This document shows positions 52,389 through 63,828 of a stretch of 64,000 nt of DNA, piece by piece. Position numbers and translations under genes: made by a program. Each line of letters begins with the position of its first letter. Within the stretch, counting starts at the first letter, position 1. The stretch covers positions 12,410,820 to 12,474,819 of the forward strand of contig OX637352.1 in the NCBI GenBank assembly GCA_951799405.1, written 5' to 3'. This stretch comes from Agapetus fuscipes. Taxonomy: Eukaryota > Arthropoda > Insecta > Trichoptera > Glossosomatidae. Under the pieces are notes generated by a model. That model was not told where the DNA came from and ran no database searches. It worked only from the letters and a program-made list of their open reading frames with translations.

Positions 52389-52780
52389 CTAATCTAATCT
52401 AAATTGCAAAGATATGTTACATTGGAGATTCACATTATATGCATTCTCACAACGAGACACATTCAAGTTCGCGCTTGCACATGCCTCATGTGAACCTACA
52501 ACATAAAAACCAAATCTCAAATGGACATACACCCTGCAACTCTTACCGTCCTTCTGACATTGGCAAAGTGAACCATTTTTACAGCATGGGTGGTCAGCCG
52601 ACTACCAACCTATAAGTCAAGGAACATACACGACAAATTACATTTTATACATCACTAAACCTATGGACAACAAACAGAAAACAAATTCTAATGTAATAAG
52701 CCCTAGCCGCCAACATTACAGATCAACCGCCATTTATTTCTGTCTTTACATACTTCTTTCATTTCCTCCAGAGTCATAAC
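52389..52780 (-). mobile_element. RTE-like element with ORF end
   Basis: Tail to about 52622, UTR, and ORF end AGATCAACCGCCATTTATTT to GAGTCATAA, abutting a SINE C. Confidence 0.82.
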
Positions 52781-52782
52781 GC

Positions 52783-53113
52783 AAACGCAACAAAGCTACA
52801 CATATAGTGTAACTTCTTGCCGCGTTATCCCCGAAGGGGTCGCATGTGGCGAGTTGAACCTACTTATTTTTACAGGTAAGGGGGCCGGCCTTACGCCAAC
52901 CACTTCAGTTGAAGTGGGGGTTTCCCAGCTCCTTAGGGGGCTGGTACTCATTTCTTGTGAAGGCTGAGTAAACCTTGCCGGTATTTTTATTATGGAGTTT
53001 GAAATAAACACCGAAATAGGAAACCATTTCTGACACCCTCCTCGGTGGGATTCGAACCCGAGCTCACGGGGTAGAATGCAAGCACTCTACCAACTGAGCC
53101 ATCGACCGGACTA
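52783..53113 (-). mobile_element. SINE family C, full length
   Basis: Head GATGGCTCAGTTGGTAGAGT and box B GGGTTCGAATCCCACCG; 3' end TATATGTGTAGCTTTGTTGC at 52785. Confidence 0.88.
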
Positions 53114-53541
53114 GATAACAATACAAAGAAAATTTGAAAGTGAATGTTAAAAAAGGAAAAGTATGAAAAATGTGATGAATATGGTACTAGGGTTAAATTA
53201 CCGGCACTCGCACCGACAGCACAAAAACCCATTCTATTTTTCATACCGTTCATAACATGTATCGCGAGGTTGTGAGACGTTTTTTTTGTAACGTTGTGGG
53301 TCGTGTTGCGCTCGATTCTTGCATAATTAATGTGCCGGGCCTGAAAAGCAACATAATTGTATCTTTGTTTTTGTTTGACAACACAAAAAGGGTCCTTTTT
53401 TGCATATTTAATTTTGAAGCTACATTCCCTCCATTTTAATCTTAATCACCTCTACAGACTAACGCATAACACTCTACATTATTGCATTTCATTTTTTAAT
53501 GCGGGCCATGTAGTCGCACTTGCAGCATTTATGCCTATCTA
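53114..53541. other. no gene seen
   Basis: Frames 52990-53439 have no motif. Confidence 0.4.
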
Positions 53542-53803
53542 TAAATCTAAATCCAAATCTAAGCTGCAAAGATATGTATTATTTGAGATTCATATTAAAT
53601 GCATTCCCACAAGCAGACACGCATAATTTCGCGCTTACACATGCCGCATGTGGACCTACAATATAAAAAACCCAATCTCAAATGAACATAAGCCCTCCAA
53701 CTCTTGTCGAACTTCCCTGAAGCAGGGGTGACATTGGCAAAGTGAACCATTTTTTACAGTATGGGTTGTCAGCCGCATACCAACCTATCAGTCAAGGAAT
53801 ACA
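53542..53803 (-). mobile_element. RTE-like 3' tail, TTTAGA subfamily
   Basis: AAATCTAAATCCAAATCTAA to AGTCAAGGAATAC. Confidence 0.87.
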
Positions 53804-53875
53804 AGCAATTAATACATTCAAATATATAAAACAAATAAACTCTAAACAATTAAACAGTAATAAAATAATAAATAT

Positions 53876-54300
53876 AAATAATAATAATATTAGGATGATT
53901 TATATGGTGAGCGCTGTTTTTGTGTGTATCACACCTCAAGTGCATTCTGCGACCTTGGTCGTCGCTGTATAAAGCGCCAATTCTCAAGCAAGATCCAGTT
54001 GTTGTAAGGTTGGATAGACCTTTCAGTGACCGGTCTTTGGTAAAGTGTATGAATTTTTCAACCCAGCGAAGAGCACATTTGAAAATATAAATGGTATATT
54101 TTGTGTTCCGCCGGGATTCGAATCCACATCCTTCCATTTATGAGTCCGAAGTGTTGCCACTGGACTACGGACTGGTCCAAGAAATGCCAACAACACGCGG
54201 TGTACCTAGCGGTCACCCATCCAAGTAGCATCCGCGCCCAATGTTGCTTAACTTCGGTGATATGATGAGAACCGGGGCTTTCGACATGGTATCGTCGTTG
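53876..54300 (-). mobile_element. SINE family A1, full length with 5S head
   Basis: 5S-like 54186-54300 (minus), tRNA-like about 54105-54175, AT-rich tail ATAATAATAATATTAGG at 53876. Confidence 0.87.
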
Positions 54301-54304
54301 TAAT

Positions 54305-54889
54305 AATTTATAATCTAAGTTGAAAAGATATACTACATTTAATATTTATATTGTTGTACAATTGGAGTAGGCACCTACGAGCGTCTGTACATGCATACAT
54401 ATTGTGTAGAACAATCTGGCTCTAGTGTGATGGTGGTAGTGCTACGAAATATGAATTCGAAGGGCCTATGTACGCCTATACAGGTACAATAGTGTATGTA
54501 GAACAGTCCAGTATAATCCATCATGGTAGTGAAACAGCTGTCAGTATAATCTAGATTCTGGAACATGCAATTTATGGTATCTTTTGTACCTATATACACG
54601 GACTGCAATGGTGCACAGTTGATAAGTCGCTTCAAGCATTTTGCCGTGAAGACCAATATACGCAGAGATTATCAATTACTGTATATCGTGAACCAATTCG
54701 TGTAAAATAAATAATTGCAGTTTAATTAAAAGAGAGAGCAACTTAAATCGTAATAATATGAAATGCATTCCCATTAGCAGACACATGTAAGTTCTCGTTT
54801 AAACATGCCGAATGTGAATCTACAACATAAAACGCAATCTCAAATGAACATAAGCTCTGCAAATCTTGCCGATCTTTCCTGAAACAGAG
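54305..54889 (-). mobile_element. RTE-like 3' tail split by an unidentified 410-bp insertion
   Basis: Pieces 54305-54350 and 54761-54889; the insert 54351-54760 begins TGTTGTACAATTGG and carries AATAAATAATTGCAG near its right end. Confidence 0.65.
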
Positions 54890-55231
54890 ATTTATCACTC
54901 ATTATTTACCACCGTGGGATAGCTCCTGAGTGCTATCACGCAAGACTGTTGAATGACAAGTGTGTGTCTGTAGGGGACTCAGCTTTTCAACAGAAAATCA
55001 TTGTTAATTTAGTGAAAGAGGAAAAAAGGACAAAACAATTTAAATATTTATAAGGTGGGGATGGTCGGTCTCGCGACGGACCTTTGTCTTGCTGAAACAC
55101 AATCTAAAGATTAACCCGAATTACGTTTCAAAACCTTCTTTGTTCGCAAATGGAGTCTAATTTTATTTGTCTTGAATTAACTCAAAGAAATAAAGCTTAA
55201 AATTAACATAACATTTTTTGCTTGCCCTATC

Positions 55232-56020
55232 TATGATTGAAAGTGAAATTAGTAAAGTTCATACTGTTGAAATGGACTTTCTAAGAAGTATGATTGGGAA
55301 AAAACGGAGTGACAGGGTGAGGAATGATTTTGTAAGAAAAGAATGTGGTGCAAAAGAAAGTGTGAAAGTGAAGATTAAAAGAAGTTTGTTAAGATGGTTT
55401 GGGCATATGGAGAGAATGAATGAGGAAAGACTGACGAAGAAAGTATATGTTGGTAGAATAGATGGATGTCGTGGTAGAGGAAGACCGAGAAAGGTATGGA
55501 TGGACCAAATATCCGAAATTGCGAATGAATGGAATATCCAGAGTCATAATAAAAGAAGAGCTTGTATGAAGAAGGTTATGACTCTGGAAGAAATGAAAGA
55601 AGTATGCAAGGATAGAAAGAAATGGCGGTTGATCTGTGATGTTGGCGGCTAGGGTTTGTTAAAGTGAAATTGGTTTTTATGATTTAGTTTTTTTATGTAC
55701 ATGTATATATTGTTATTAATTGATTTAAAAAATGTAATTTGTCATGTATGTTCCTTGACTTATAGGTTGTTATGCGGCTGACCACCCATAATATAAAAAA
55801 TTGGTTCACTTTGCCAATGTCACCCCTGTTTCAGGGAAGGACGGCAAGAGTTGCAGGGCTTATGTTCATTTGAGATTGGGTTTTTATATTGTAGGTCCAC
55901 ATGCGGCATGTGTTAGCGCGAAATTATACATGTCTGCTTGTGGGAATGCATTTAATATAAATCTTAAATGATATATATCTTTGCAGCTTAGATTAGATTA
56001 GATTAGATTAGATCTATAAT
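55232..56020 (+). mobile_element. RTE-like non-LTR element, 5'-truncated, with ORF end
   Basis: ORF end 55232-55652 (ESEISKVHTVEMDFLRSMIG to RKKWRLICDVGG) differs from 24781-25745 at only a few residues; the tail 55751-56020 ends in four TTAGA repeats. A recent insertion. Confidence 0.9.
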
Positions 56021-56114
56021 CTATGGGAAATCTATTCCCGCACGATTTTTGTGGGATTGGTTTTACAGGATTACATATGCAGGAACAATAAATTTAAAAA
56101 AAACAAAATCACGG

Positions 56115-56455
56115 GACGAACGTGACGTATGTAAACAACATGATATCGTGAATAACGTGACATACGTGGCCAACGTGACATACGTGGCCAACGTGGCATA
56201 CGTGACGGACGTACGTAAAATACGCGATGCATGTGACATACGTGACGAACGTGACATACGTGACGAACGTGATATACGTTACTGACCTGACATACGTGAA
56301 GAAATTGACATATTCAACAAATATGTCATACGTGATAAACGAGACAACCGTCCGCGACATTTATGACGAACATGATATACTTGGCTTAGGTGACATACGT
56401 GAAAAACTTGACATACGCAATTAATATGACATACGTGATGACTTGACGAAGCAAA
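56115..56455 (+). repeat. minisatellite, 18-bp unit GTGACATACGTGACGAAC
   Basis: Clean units at about 56150-56280 decay rightward to 56455. The unit is a multiple of three, so frames stay open on both strands. Confidence 0.92.
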
Positions 56456-56917
56456 CGTGAACGAGCGTGCGTGAACTTGTACGTTTTTTCTTGTGAATAA
56501 CTTACAACCGTAAAAAAAATATTTTTAAAAATATTGTAATCTTGATTTATGTATCCTACTTCAAAAACTGTTTTGGTTTTGTAGAACATTGATTTACATG
56601 CAAAAAAACACGTCTGAAAATTTCTGAAAATTTTTGGCAAATCATCCTGAAAAATATATTTTGCCGCTAAAAGCGCCCAGTCAGCATTGAAATCTGTGCT
56701 CTGGCTGATTTTATTTTCCAACCTACCTCATTTGAATATTTCGGCGCCAGATTTTCATTTGTTTTTGTTCTTTTTTTTTGTTCTGGCAATCCAGACTGAG
56801 GAAAAACTAGAGCGAGACGAAGAATGTATAAGTTAATTCCATATAGGCAGTCCGTTAGTAGTTTAGTATAGTTATCTTCCTAAATCATGGGCATCTTTTA
56901 AAGGCAGTTCCTTGTGC

Positions 56918-56968
56918 CATCTAGCTATCTGTCTCTGTTGGTTACCAACAGAGACAGATAGCTAGATG
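56918..56968. repeat. 25-bp inverted arms with one-base spacer
   Basis: CATCTAGCTATCTGTCTCTG... and its exact inverse around T56943. Confidence 0.92.
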
Positions 56969-57120
56969 TATTGAACTGCAAATAAGACGAAACATCCACG
57001 AGCCACTTCAAATCCTGGAAGCATGAAGTACTTGCACGACCTTTTGTTCGTCTCCCCAAGATTTCCCTTCAAATATGTTACTAAGAAAGATGTAATGTCT
57101 AATCGAGTGTTCATTAGGTT
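56936..57120 (-). repeat. repeat homologous to 8256-8440
   Basis: CACGACCTTTTGTTCGTCTC, AAGATTTCCCTTCAAATATG and ATGTCTAATCGAGTGTT match the 8.3-8.4 kb copy; conceptual minus-strand peptides align (FLVTYLKGNL / FLVTSLKGNL). Confidence 0.6.
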
Positions 57121-57594
57121 TGTTTTCCCTTTTCAAAATGTGACTTAAAAGCTCTTTTCTGTTTTCTACTTCCTGCATATTTTCGTTGGACTTGATTTCA
57201 ACCCATGATGTCTTTGAGATATACAACATTAATTAAGGGGGACTTAATAGAAAAGGAAAAAAATATCGTTCAATAGCTGTTTGATACAGAACTGTCTAGT
57301 GAGTGTTAGTAATTTATAGAAGTATCCAGTTAGTTGGTTTGTTTGCGTGTTGAGGATTCTAGCGCATCCAAGAGGTATATACTAGATCCTTGTATTGCAA
57401 GTATCTCAAAGGGCGAGGATTTCTTGAAGAATAAGTCTGACAGATACAAGACAACGATATAAGCACTAAATGAGACAACATTGCAAATTACAAATAAAAT
57501 GATTGCATCTATAGTTTCCGGCCAATAGCTTCGCAAATAGAACGCTTGCGTACTATGCTAGAGGGGTAAATCAACAGGTCAGTCAGCAATGATT

Positions 57595-57790
57595 TCTCGT
57601 TTCGATATTTCTTTCAAACCCAAAATAAAATACTCGGCCTTCACCAGAAACGAGATCCAGCACCATGGATTAAGTTGACGTGAGGCCGACCCTCGAACTG
57701 TGAAAATAAATAGGTTGCACTTGCCTCATGCGATCCCTCTGCAAACAACGCTGCAAGGACTACACGTGTAGCTTAGTTGCTTTGCAGATT
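57595..57790 (+). mobile_element. SINE family C, diverged
   Basis: TTTCAAACCCAAAATAAAAT to ACACGTGTAGCTTAGTTGC. Confidence 0.65.
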
Positions 57791-58204
57791 TTTTACCGAA
57801 ACAAGTCAAGAACTTATAAAACGCTACAATTATATATCATAGTTTTTTTTTTATTGATTTAAAAAATCACTGTCTTCGTGAGAGCGAGGTATTATAGAAA
57901 AAAAAAGACGAGGACAGCACGGTTGTTGAATTATTTAAAACGTTAAAACGAGGCGGTGGAAAAACATAAAAACGCGCGCAAAGTGACAGGCGAGAGAGGA
58001 GGCCGCCATTTTAAAACTTCTCCACCCCAAGTATTATACTTTCCGTTTTAACTTAACGAGAACGTTTGCTAAAAAAATATTTATACTAAAATACTTTTTC
58101 ATAAGCTTTTTGTTGTTGTTTGTTCTTCATCTTATTCCTCATGTTGAGGATTGTGAGCATTCAGGTATAATTTAAGCAGAATGAATGTGTAAAAGGCTAA
58201 TGCA

Positions 58205-58355
58205 AGTTGAAAGAGGATGTGAAAGTAAAGGAGCAAAAGAATGTGATGAGATGGTTTGGACATGTCGTGAGAATGGATGATGAAAGATTTACAAAATACC
58301 AATATAATTTTCAGAGGAAATGTGGAAGCGTAAATAAGAAAGGAAAGACCGAGAA
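58205..58355 (+). pseudogene. non-LTR family R2 fragment
   Basis: LKEDVKVKEQKNVMRWFGHV, VRMDDERFTK, matching the RWFGH.ERMN segment. Confidence 0.65.
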
Positions 58356-58509
58356 TATTATAGCTGAACTCCTCCCTGCACACGATTTCGGCCTACATTT
58401 ATATACGTTCATATGGACGTTTCTCGACTGTTCTTGATTTCTCGAGCACAGTGGATGATTCCAGGGCGTTGTTCTACCAGCGTGATTAGAATCACGTATG
58501 CACTAATAC

Positions 58510-58780
58510 TACCATACGCAACTCGCAACTAAGCTACACATATAGTGTAACTTCTTGCCTGCGTTATCCCCGAAGGAGTTGCATGTGGTGATTTGGAACC
58601 TTTTTATTTTTACGGGTAAGGGTGCCGCCCTCACACCAACCGCTTTCAGTTGAAGTGGGGGTTTTCCAGCTCCCGGGGTGGCTGGTTCTCATTTCTTGTG
58701 AAGGCTGAGTAAACCTTGAAATCGAACCCCTGCTCTCGGCATGGAATGCAAGCATTTTACCAACTGAGCTATCGACCTTT
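58510..58780 (-). mobile_element. SINE family C, internally deleted
   Basis: Head GATAGCTCAGTTGGTAAAAT; 3' end TATATGTGTAGCTTAGTTGC. Confidence 0.8.
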
Positions 58781-58782
58781 TT

Positions 58783-59015
58783 AGAAGCTTGGTCGTCGTC
58801 ACTACAAAGTGCCAATTCTCAAGCAAGATCCAGTTGCTGTAAGGCTAGATGGACCTTTGATGGCCGGTCATTGGTAAAGGTTTATGATTTTTTCAACCCA
58901 GCGAAGAACAAATTTGTTAATATAAATGCTGTATTTTTTTTGATGCGCCGGGATTCGAACCCACAACCTTCCTTTCAGAGTCCCGAAGTGTTACCATTGA
59001 ACTACGGACCGGTCG
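58783..59015 (-). mobile_element. SINE family A without 5S head
   Basis: tRNA-like start CCGGTCCGTAGTTCAATGG (box A), box B GGTTCGAATCCCGGCG; tail truncated. Confidence 0.78.
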
Positions 59016-59489
59016 CTAGTACTAACAATATTTTAGTCTAGTTTAGACATGGTACTTTTGACAATGGCCATACATCATTTGATCTCTACTTCCCAAGTTC
59101 CTTCATTGCTAACTCAACATCCATCCAGGATTGTGCGCTATTTCAGATTCCATACATTTTCAGTTAATCGCCCTAGCTGAGTTTCTCAGTGAAATGTTTT
59201 ATACTAGAAGTTCTGGGCATCTTCTCGCCCTGGCACTTCCAGTTTGTTGATGTTGGCAACTGACCTGTGAATAAATAAACACTCTTAAATATGTAAATCT
59301 CTGAGAAACTGTAGCTGTACCTATATGAATCATTTTTTGAGTTTTTTTTCACTCTTGGGCTGTTGTTCTAACTTGTCAATCGTCCCTTTAGTGCTTGTTT
59401 GTCTTATGTCCATCAGGGTTAATCAATAATATCTATAAATTATAGCTGTGAAACCCCCACTTCAATTGAAGTGGTTGGCGTATTTAGGA
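59016..59489. other. no gene seen
   Basis: Only a SINE C scrap at 59450-59482 (ACTTCAATTGAAGTGGTTGG). Confidence 0.4.
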
Positions 59490-59612
59490 GTTACAGCAAC
59501 TGGGTATTGGCGCTTTGTATTAACAACACCTCTGTGGCACTACAACAAGTGTCATAGACCCCTAGAGTCTCTGAAATTTGGGAGTCTCCCGCACAGGATT
59601 TCTTAAGAAAGA
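59490..59612 (+). mobile_element. SINE family A2, 3' end
   Basis: GTTACAGCAACTGGGTATTG to CACAGGATTTCTTAAGAAAG. Confidence 0.7.
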
Positions 59613-59867
59613 AACTAGGCGTGTAGATCACTTGTTTTTTTTTGCGTGGTGTCTCCCACATAAAAATATTCTTTTGTTTTTAGCGGGTTCTATTTAATCT
59701 AAACTGTATTTTACACAATTTATTTCCTCACTTTCGGTTCCGACAAAATTTTACATTTGAACAGAGCGATGATTGATATATGTCTGCTCTACAGGGGATT
59801 TTGGTTCTCAATTTATACAAATCATTAAGATAATTTTCGAAATATGAAGAATCCCTTAATATTAATT

Positions 59868-60285
59868 ATAATATTAGGATGATTTATTTGGTGTGCGCTG
59901 TTTTTGTGTGTATCACACCTCAAGAGCCCTCTGCGAGCTTGGTCGTCGCTGTAGAAAACGCCAATTCTCAAGCAAGACCCAGTTGTTGTAAGGTTGGATG
60001 GACCTTTCAGTGACTGGCCTTTGGTAAAGGTTTATAAATTTTTAAACTCAGCGAAGAGCACATTCGAAATATAATTGGTATATTTTTTGTGCTCCGCCGG
60101 GATCCGAATCCACAACATTCCATTTACGAGTCCGAAGTGTTGCCACTGGACTACGGACCGGTCCAAGATGCCAACGACACGCGGTGTACCTGAGCGGTAA
60201 CCCATCCAAGTACTATCCGCGCCCAATGTTGCTTAACTTCGGTGATCTATGGGAACCGGTGCTTTCAACATGGCAACGTCGTTGA
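59868..60285 (-). mobile_element. SINE family A1, full length with 5S head
   Basis: 5S-like 60170-60285; tRNA-like about 60090-60160; tail ATATTAGGATGATTTATTTG. Confidence 0.87.
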
Positions 60286-60647
60286 AATTTTTTTTTTATA
60301 AAACCAACACAGACAAACCAAACACAACTGCTGATATCTTGCATATTCCTAGCAATATATTGTATATCTTTGAATAGATGTGTGTCCATACAAAAAAGAT
60401 AATGTTTGAGAAAAATCCAAAGACACGAAAAGAAAATCCTTCTGCCACGATATCTGTCACGCGTGAGCAGAAGTAATTATTTCTCTGCGATCCCCAAATA
60501 TCACATCTCAAATGAAAGATAAACACCAGAGGTTGACTTGTGACCTTTACAGACAACCACTTGACATTCAGCATTCAACATACTTGCACGCTTACATCGG
60601 GCACCGAAGAAAATGTACCCAAGATGCATGAATAATGAATTAAAGGA
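60286..60647. other. no gene seen
   Basis: The frame 60296-60574 (minus) has no motif. Confidence 0.35.
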
Positions 60648-61190
60648 ATATTAGGAGGATTTATTTGGTGAGCGCTGTTTTTGTTTTTAAATAGATTTGA
60701 ATCCAATGCATCAACCTATTCTGCCTGGCCAGAAACAGGTATTAATATTATCAATTAATAATTAATTATTGTATATTTTAATGAATTATAAATAAAAAAT
60801 TACCCAATGACATCTGTTTAACCTGGATCAAAGTTATGGTCAAATGACCCAAGCGGGGATCGAACAGCGTTATTCTATTCCAAACACGCTAGAAATATCA
60901 GCCACATGACGCCCTCGGCCATAACACCGTTTTTGTGTGAATCACACCTCAAGAGCCCTCTGCAAGCTTGGTCGTCGCTATTGAAAGCACCTATTCTCAA
61001 GCAAGACCCAGTTGCTTAAAGGTTGGATGTACCTTTGGTGACCGCTCTTTGGTAAAAGATGGATTAATTTTTCAACCCAGCGAAGAGCGTATTGAAAATA
61101 TAAATGGTATTTTATTGTGCTCCGCCGGGATTCTAACCCACAACCTTCCATTTACGAGTCTGAAGCGTTACCACTAGACTACGTACCGGT
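60648..61190 (-). mobile_element. SINE family A1 without 5S head, split by SINE B
   Basis: Tail piece 60648-60683; the main piece 60929-61190. GTTTTTGT is repeated at both junctions. Confidence 0.78.
60684..60928 (-). mobile_element. SINE family B inside SINE A1
   Basis: Complete: 3' end AATGCATCAACCTATTCTGC, head TTATGGCCGAGGGCGTC on the minus strand, box B GTTCGATCCCCGC. Confidence 0.82.
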
Positions 61191-61276
61191 AAATGGATAT
61201 GAATATATGAATGAGTACCAAAATATTCAACGATGTACGCAGTTTATTTAAAATTTCCAAGACAAATCTATCATAT

Positions 61277-61368
61277 AAAATGCATTCTCATAAGAGAGCA
61301 CGTATAAATGCTGCATGTAGACCTACGTAAAAGCCTTAGCCGCCAACATTGCAGATAAGCCGCCAGTT
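61277..61368 (-). mobile_element. RTE-like tail and ORF end, internally deleted
   Basis: AAATGCATTCTCATAAGAGA joined to TTAGCCGCCAACATTGCAGA. Confidence 0.6.
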
Positions 61369-61793
61369 TTTTCATCGACGAAGCAAAAAAAATGGTAGTT
61401 TCTGATACATAGCCACAAAGGAACCCACATTAAAAATTGTATAAAACATAATCACGCAGAAAAGTTGAATGCCACACGATAGTCTATAGTGATATTGTAG
61501 GTAAGTGTCATATTTTTTCGTCCCGTTGCCTGCCTGTCATTCTTGTCACGCCTCTGTCATCTGAGATCTGTATCCCTTTCTCCGGTTATCCTTCTTCCAG
61601 CGCTTTTATCCTTTCGCTTCTTAAAAAGAAATACTCTTTCATCTAAATAATAGATAAATATAAAACAGAAAATTATTCAGTAAAAAAATAATTTGGGCGT
61701 TGAGACAATCTACAATCTAAGTTACAATGATAATATTATGATAGATCAAAATAAAATATTCTTTGTTAAAATTCACATGAGTTTTTATTTTTT

Positions 61794-61826
61794 AAACACT
61801 ACCGGTTTCGGGAGATCTTCAGGTAT
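61794..61826 (-). ncRNA. hammerhead-like relic lacking stem II
   Basis: Stem I ATAC/GTGT, CTGAAGA, GAAA, stem III C:G around CG, triplet GTA, but TCTCCC cannot form stem II. Confidence 0.4.
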
Positions 61827-61905
61827 TTTAATCTATTAAAATGAACATTCACGAAGTAACTGCTAAAAACCTAGATAATATAATAATATAATGATTTTAT
61901 CGGGT

Positions 61906-62434
61906 TCTAATTTAATCTAAGTTGCAAAGATATGTAACATTGGGGATTCGTCAACGACGTTACCATGTTGACAGCACCGGTTCCCATAGATCACCGAAGT
62001 TAAGCAACATTGGGCGCGGATAATACTTGGATGGGTAATACTCAGGTACACCGCGTGTCGTTGGCATCTTGGACCGGTCCGTAGTCCAGTGGCAACACTT
62101 CGGACTCGTAAATGGAAGGTTGTGGATTCGGATCCCGGCGGAGCACAAAAAATATACCATTTATGTTTCGAATGTGCTCTTCGCTGAGTTGAAAAATTCA
62201 TAAACCTTTACCAAATACCGGTCACTGAAAGGTCCATCCAACCTTACAACAACTGGGTCTTGCTTGAGAATTGGCGCTTTCTACAGCGACGACCAAGCTC
62301 GCAGAGGGCTCTTGAGGTGTGATACACACAAAAACAGCCACTCACCAAATAAATCATCCTAATATTATTATTATTTATTCACATTATATGCATTCTCACA
62401 AGTAGACTCTTATAAGTTCGCGCTTGCGCATGCA
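61906..62434 (-). mobile_element. RTE-like tail split by SINE A1
   Basis: Pieces 61906-61950 and 62377-62434; ATTC at both junctions. Confidence 0.75.
61951..62376 (+). mobile_element. SINE family A1, full length with 5S head
   Basis: 5S-like 61951-62066 keeps the internal control region (GTTAAGCAACATTGGGCGCG, TACTTGGATGGGTAA). tRNA-like 62072-62145 has box A TAGTCCAGTGG and box B GATTCGGATCCCGG. Body, then tail AATATTATTATTATTT. Confidence 0.9.
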
Positions 62435-62579
62435 AAGTCGTTCATCAGAAATTCATGAAAAAATGTGTCTTTAATTTGAAGAAGCGTGAACTAATTTTCA
62501 GAAATAATTGTTGTTGCTCGTGATCGAAGATTGTTACGATTGTTCCGACACATTTTTTCTCCATCTTTTCTTCACGACT

Positions 62580-62915
62580 GTGTAACTGTTACTCCGCCAC
62601 CATTCCACCAGGGGTGGCTAGAGCCTCTGCAGAGCTGCCTCGATTTTCCCTCTTCCTTAACATACCTCTTTCAATGCATTCATATCCATCACCTTTTTCA
62701 TACATTTTCTTCTTATACGCTTACTTTCTATATTCCATTCTTTCACAATCTCCTCAATCTGATCTCTCCATAATTTTTTCGGTCATCCTCTTTCTCTGTA
62801 TAAATACATATCGTCAGTCTATCATCATTCATTCTTTCCACATATCCAAACCATCTCATCACATTCTTTTGTACCGTAACTTTCACATCTTCTTTCAGCT
62901 TACTATCTGGGAATA
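62580..62915 (-). pseudogene. non-LTR family R2 fragment
   Basis: Minus strand LKEDVKVTVQKNVMRWFGYV, ERMNDDRLTI; 3' end GGCTCTAGCCACCCC near 62612. Confidence 0.72.
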
Positions 62916-63359
62916 ATTCACAAATTAAAAATATTGTACATATGTGCTGCTTAGTTGCGTATAACAAAATTGTCCGAGCCTATATATGTATAATCCTCTA
63001 CAACACAGATTAAAGCACCCCTAAGACTACTTCCATCTTTTATTCTCAAAACTGAAATAAATTTTCGCCGAGCATTACAATGCTGTGCATTTTCCCCGTT
63101 CCCGAAAGAACTAGTGGCAGTTCTATTTACCGGTAACAAAGCAGCACGTAGAGTTATTATTCACTTAGGACTTGATAAAACAAGTTTACAGGGGTGAGGG
63201 GGAGGGACTGTTCTGCAGGCACGTCTGCGGTCCGCGTACCACGACACGAAGCGGTGCGTGTTAACGCAAGTGTAGCCTAATGCTCACTGCACGAAAATAA
63301 ATAACACGTTTTGTAAAAAATTGTAAAAAAAAAAATGTAGCCCTTTTTTTCTGACGCAC
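62916..63359. other. nothing recognised
   Basis: No supported gene or repeat. Confidence 0.35.
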
Positions 63360-63377
63360 ATTTTCTATGTACTTGAC

Positions 63378-63480
63378 AGATGGTGTATCCGTACCAACTA
63401 AAAGCTGAGATTTATATTTCAAGAGTCAAACATCGTGCTGGCAATGAAAACAAGAAGACATATACCACATGCGGAGAGCT
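63378..63480 (+). pseudogene. non-LTR family R3 fragment
   Basis: ATCCGTACCAACTAAAAGCT and TTTCAAGAGTCAAACATCGT correspond to IRTN.KLR and FQESNIV. Confidence 0.5.
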
Positions 63481-63507
63481 CCAGCTTTAATTGCAACTTT
63501 CATCGTT

Positions 63508-63828
63508 TCACTAGGGGTGGCCGGTACCTCCGTAGATGCATCACCACTTTTTTCTGTCCTTGCATACCTCTTTCATCTCTGCGACATTCATTAATTTGCT
63601 CATAAACACTCCTCATCATTATTCTTACTGTGCAAATTCCATTATATTGCAATCTGCCTTATTTGGTCTGTCCATTTCTCTTATGGTTTTCTCTTTTTAC
63701 GCTTTCGTCTGACATTTCCTCTGGACACTTTCTTCGTTAGTCGTTGATCATCCATTCTTTCAAGATGTCCAAACCATCTCATCGTGCTTTTTTTGTACTT
63801 TCATTCTCATCTTCTCTTTTATACCACT
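63508..63828 (-). pseudogene. non-LTR family R2 fragment
   Basis: 3' end GGAGGTACCGGCCACCCCTA inverted at 63510-63532; decayed MRWFGHLERMDDQRLTKKV region at 63720-63790. Confidence 0.65.

Noticed and set aside
56049..56360. Frames rich in TYVTNV or RDERDI on both strands
   Set aside because: Translations of the 18-bp array.
61951..62066. Functional 5S rRNA gene
   Set aside because: It continues without terminator into a SINE body, is a single diverged unit, and has the same context in three other copies.
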